Shown here in pieces: positions 6,493 through 8,121 of a stretch of DNA of 8,121 bases. The stretch lies in assembly GCA_025774205.1 (NCBI GenBank), contig JALGWK010000062.1:1-8121 (forward strand), read 5' to 3'. Position 1 is the first letter of the stretch; every line of letters starts with the position of its first letter. The notes beneath the pieces were generated by a model. It made no database searches. It had not been told where the DNA came from and saw nothing but the letters and a program-made list of their open reading frames with translations. Position numbers and translations under genes: made by a program. Source of the stretch: a bacterium (GTDB taxonomy: Bacteria; Blakebacterota; Blakebacteria; Blakebacterales; Blakebacteraceae).

Positions 6493-8121
6493 CTGGCCGC
6501 CCTGTTTTCCGAAATCGCCCTGCTGCTCGAATTACAGGAAGCCAACCCCTTCAAGATACGCGCCTACCAGCGGGTAGCGCAGACGCTCGAGTCGTTCGAA
6601 GAGGACCTGGCCCGCCACGCTGAAGCGGGAACCCTGCTCGACATCCCCGGAATCGGAAAGGATATAGCCGCGACTATCGGAGAGTACCTCGAGACCGGGA
6701 CCATCACCGAACTGCTCGAACTGCGTGAGAGCGTACCTTCCGTGCTCGTCGAGATGACGCGTATCCCGGGCCTCGGCCCGAAGAAGGCCCTGAAACTGCA
6801 TCATGAACTTGGTCTCGAGAGTCTCGAGGAACTGGCCGCCGCGTGCAGCGGGGGGGCGGTGGCGGCTCTGCCCGGGTTCGGGGAGAAAAGCCAGCAGAAC
6901 ATCCTGAAGGGCATCGAGTTCGTGCTCCGCAACGCAGGCACCTGGACTCTGGGTAGAGCCCTGCCCGTGGCCGGGATCATGCTCGCATCGCTGCGGGAAC
7001 TCGAGGAAGTCGAACAGATCAGTATCGCCGGCAGTCTTCGGCGCATGAAGGAGACGGTGGGGGACGCCGACATTGTCGCCGCTTCCCGGAGACCTGAACC
7101 GGTTATGCAGGCGTTCATTTCACATCAGATGGTCGGTGAGGTGCTGGCCCACGGATCCACGAAATCGAGTATCCGTACGCGGGAGGACCTGCAGGTAGAC
7201 CTCAGGGTGGTGCCGCCGGAGGTCTTCGGGGCAGCCCTGATGCACTTCACCGGCAGCAGAGCGCACAATATCAGGCTGCGGGAGATGGCGGTCAGGAAGG
7301 GCATAAAGATCAACGAGTACGGCATATTCGACGTGAGCGGTCTGACACCGGAGGAGCGGGAGGATGACCGGGAGGCCGGCCGGCGGCTCGGCGCCGTCAC
7401 GGAGGAGACGTGCTTCGAGGCCCTCGGTCTGCCCTGGATCCCGCCGGAACTGCGGGAGGATACCGGTGAGATCGAGGCCGCCCTCAAGGGCGCGCTGCCG
7501 GTTCTGATCGAACCGGGGGATATCAGGGGTGAGATCCATACCCACACCGACGCGAGTGACGGCCACCTCACCCTGGACCAACTTGTCGAGGCCGCCCGTT
7601 CCCGGGGATTCTCCTATATCGCCGTCACCGACCACTCGCGGAGTCTTACCATCGCCAACGGACTCGATCTCGACCGGATGGAACGTCAGATCGAACGGGT
7701 CCGGGAGGCTGACGACCGCTACGAGGATATCCGGGTTCTGACCGGTACCGAGGTGGATATCCTGAAGGACGGCACCCTCGATTATCCTGATGAACTGCTG
7801 GCCGAACTCGACATCGTCATCGCCTCGATCCACTCCCGGTTCCAGATGACCGGTAAGGAACAGACGAAGAGGATCTGTAACGCCATGGAGAACCCGTACG
7901 TCGGCGTGATCGGGCACCTGACGGGACGGATGCTGGGAGAGCGGGACGCCTACGACCTGGATGTGGATAAGGTGATCGAGACCGCCGCCCGCACCGGAAC
8001 TGCACTGGAGATCAATGCCCACCCGCAACGACTCGACCTGAACGACCGCCACGCCCGGATGGCCCGACAGGCCGGCGCCGGCATGGTTATCTGCGCCGAT
8101 GTCCACCGCTCCGGACACTTC
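6475..8121 (+). CDS. polX: DNA polymerase X family protein with PHP domain (3' end cut by the window)
   Basis: Bacterial PolX fills short gaps during base excision repair; its C-terminal PHP domain carries metal-dependent 3'-5' exonuclease and often AP-endonuclease or phosphoesterase activity. The open frame runs 549 codons to the right edge without a stop. The order is an N-terminal 8-kDa-like region starting LFSEIALLLELQEANPFKIRAY (10-31), two helix-hairpin-helix motifs (IPGIGKDIA 57-65; IPGLGPKKA 97-105), the polymerase palm and the PHP domain (about 350 onward). The nucleotidyltransferase motif is AGSLRRMKETVGDADIV (185-201), with Asp197 and Asp199; the third carboxylate is Asp242 in QVDLRVV. 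The usual YFTGS reads HFTGS (257-261). All nine expected PHP metal ligands are visible: His355, His357, Asp362, His387, Glu426, His453, His481, Asp542 and His544. Typical PolX has about 570-580 residues, so only some 20-30 are missing. No start codon exists between the in-frame stop at 6421 and ATG 6475, and no Shine-Dalgarno sequence precedes it. Confidence 0.95.
   Translation, partial: MSVNVQLAALFSEIALLLELQEANPFKIRAYQRVAQTLESFEEDLARHAEAGTLLDIPGIGKDIAATIGEYLETGTITELLELRESVPSVLVEMTRIPGLGPKKALKLHHELGLESLEELAAACSGGAVAALPGFGEKSQQNILKGIEFVLRNAGTWTLGRALPVAGIMLASLRELEEVEQISIAGSLRRMKETVGDADIVAASRRPEPVMQAFISHQMVGEVLAHGSTKSSIRTREDLQVDLRVVPPEVFGAALMHFTGSRAHNIRLREMAVRKGIKINEYGIFDVSGLTPEEREDDREAGRRLGAVTEETCFEALGLPWIPPELREDTGEIEAALKGALPVLIEPGDIRGEIHTHTDASDGHLTLDQLVEAARSRGFSYIAVTDHSRSLTIANGLDLDRMERQIERVREADDRYEDIRVLTGTEVDILKDGTLDYPDELLAELDIVIASIHSRFQMTGKEQTKRICNAMENPYVGVIGHLTGRMLGERDAYDLDVDKVIETAARTGTALEINAHPQRLDLNDRHARMARQAGAGMVICADVHRSGHF

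Noticed and set aside
1-8121. CRISPR array, tRNA, rRNA, insertion sequence, toxin-antitoxin or defence cassette
   Set aside because: Apart from the 12-bp pair near 108-139, I saw no spaced repeats, cloverleaf, transposase-like frame or terminal inverted repeats. The seven genes leave no room for another gene.

Overview
This window is a gene-dense, GC-rich stretch of bacterial chromosome. Seven protein-coding genes, two of them cut by the window edges, fill almost all of it, with gaps of only 20 to 95 bases. The organism is probably Gram-negative: there is an outer-membrane beta-barrel protein with a signal peptide and a C-terminal Phe, a predicted lipoprotein and an exported M61-like protein. 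A PHP-type DNA polymerase X beside lipoprotein and M61-like genes would fit an uncultivated lineage of the broad FCB type. That placement is inference and is weak.

Layout. Positions 2-112 (+) hold the last 36 codons of an unrecognised gene. Convergent to it, reading leftward, is a tight three-gene cluster whose transcriptional order is outer-membrane beta-barrel protein (3149-2418), obg (2387-1341) and dprA (1299-133). Its gaps are 30 and 41 bases, each long enough to hold the next ribosome binding site. Starting divergently from the same 95-bp spacer is a YtcJ-like amidohydrolase with a lipoprotein-type signal (3245-4912). It converges with an exported protein of M61 (glycyl aminopeptidase) type that has lost both histidines of the HEXXH zinc motif (6447-4948). 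Divergent from that, across 27 bases, is polX (6475 to the right edge), an X-family DNA polymerase with a C-terminal PHP domain. The window keeps 549 codons, close to full length.

How the genes relate. dprA (recombination mediator in DNA uptake) and polX (gap-filling repair polymerase with a PHP exonuclease-type domain) are DNA-metabolism genes. obg is an essential ribosome-assembly and stress GTPase. The beta-barrel, lipoprotein and M61-like proteins are envelope genes. No single pathway ties them together, and no mobile element, CRISPR array, tRNA, rRNA or defence island is visible.

Most worth a second look: the M61-like pseudopeptidase; a hairpin that buries the dprA Shine-Dalgarno sequence just after the obg stop; the compact M61-like/polX divergent promoter, where polX has no Shine-Dalgarno sequence and looks leaderless; and a 12-bp direct repeat that supplies the stop codons of two convergent genes. 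There is no convincing evidence for a wholly new multi-gene system.
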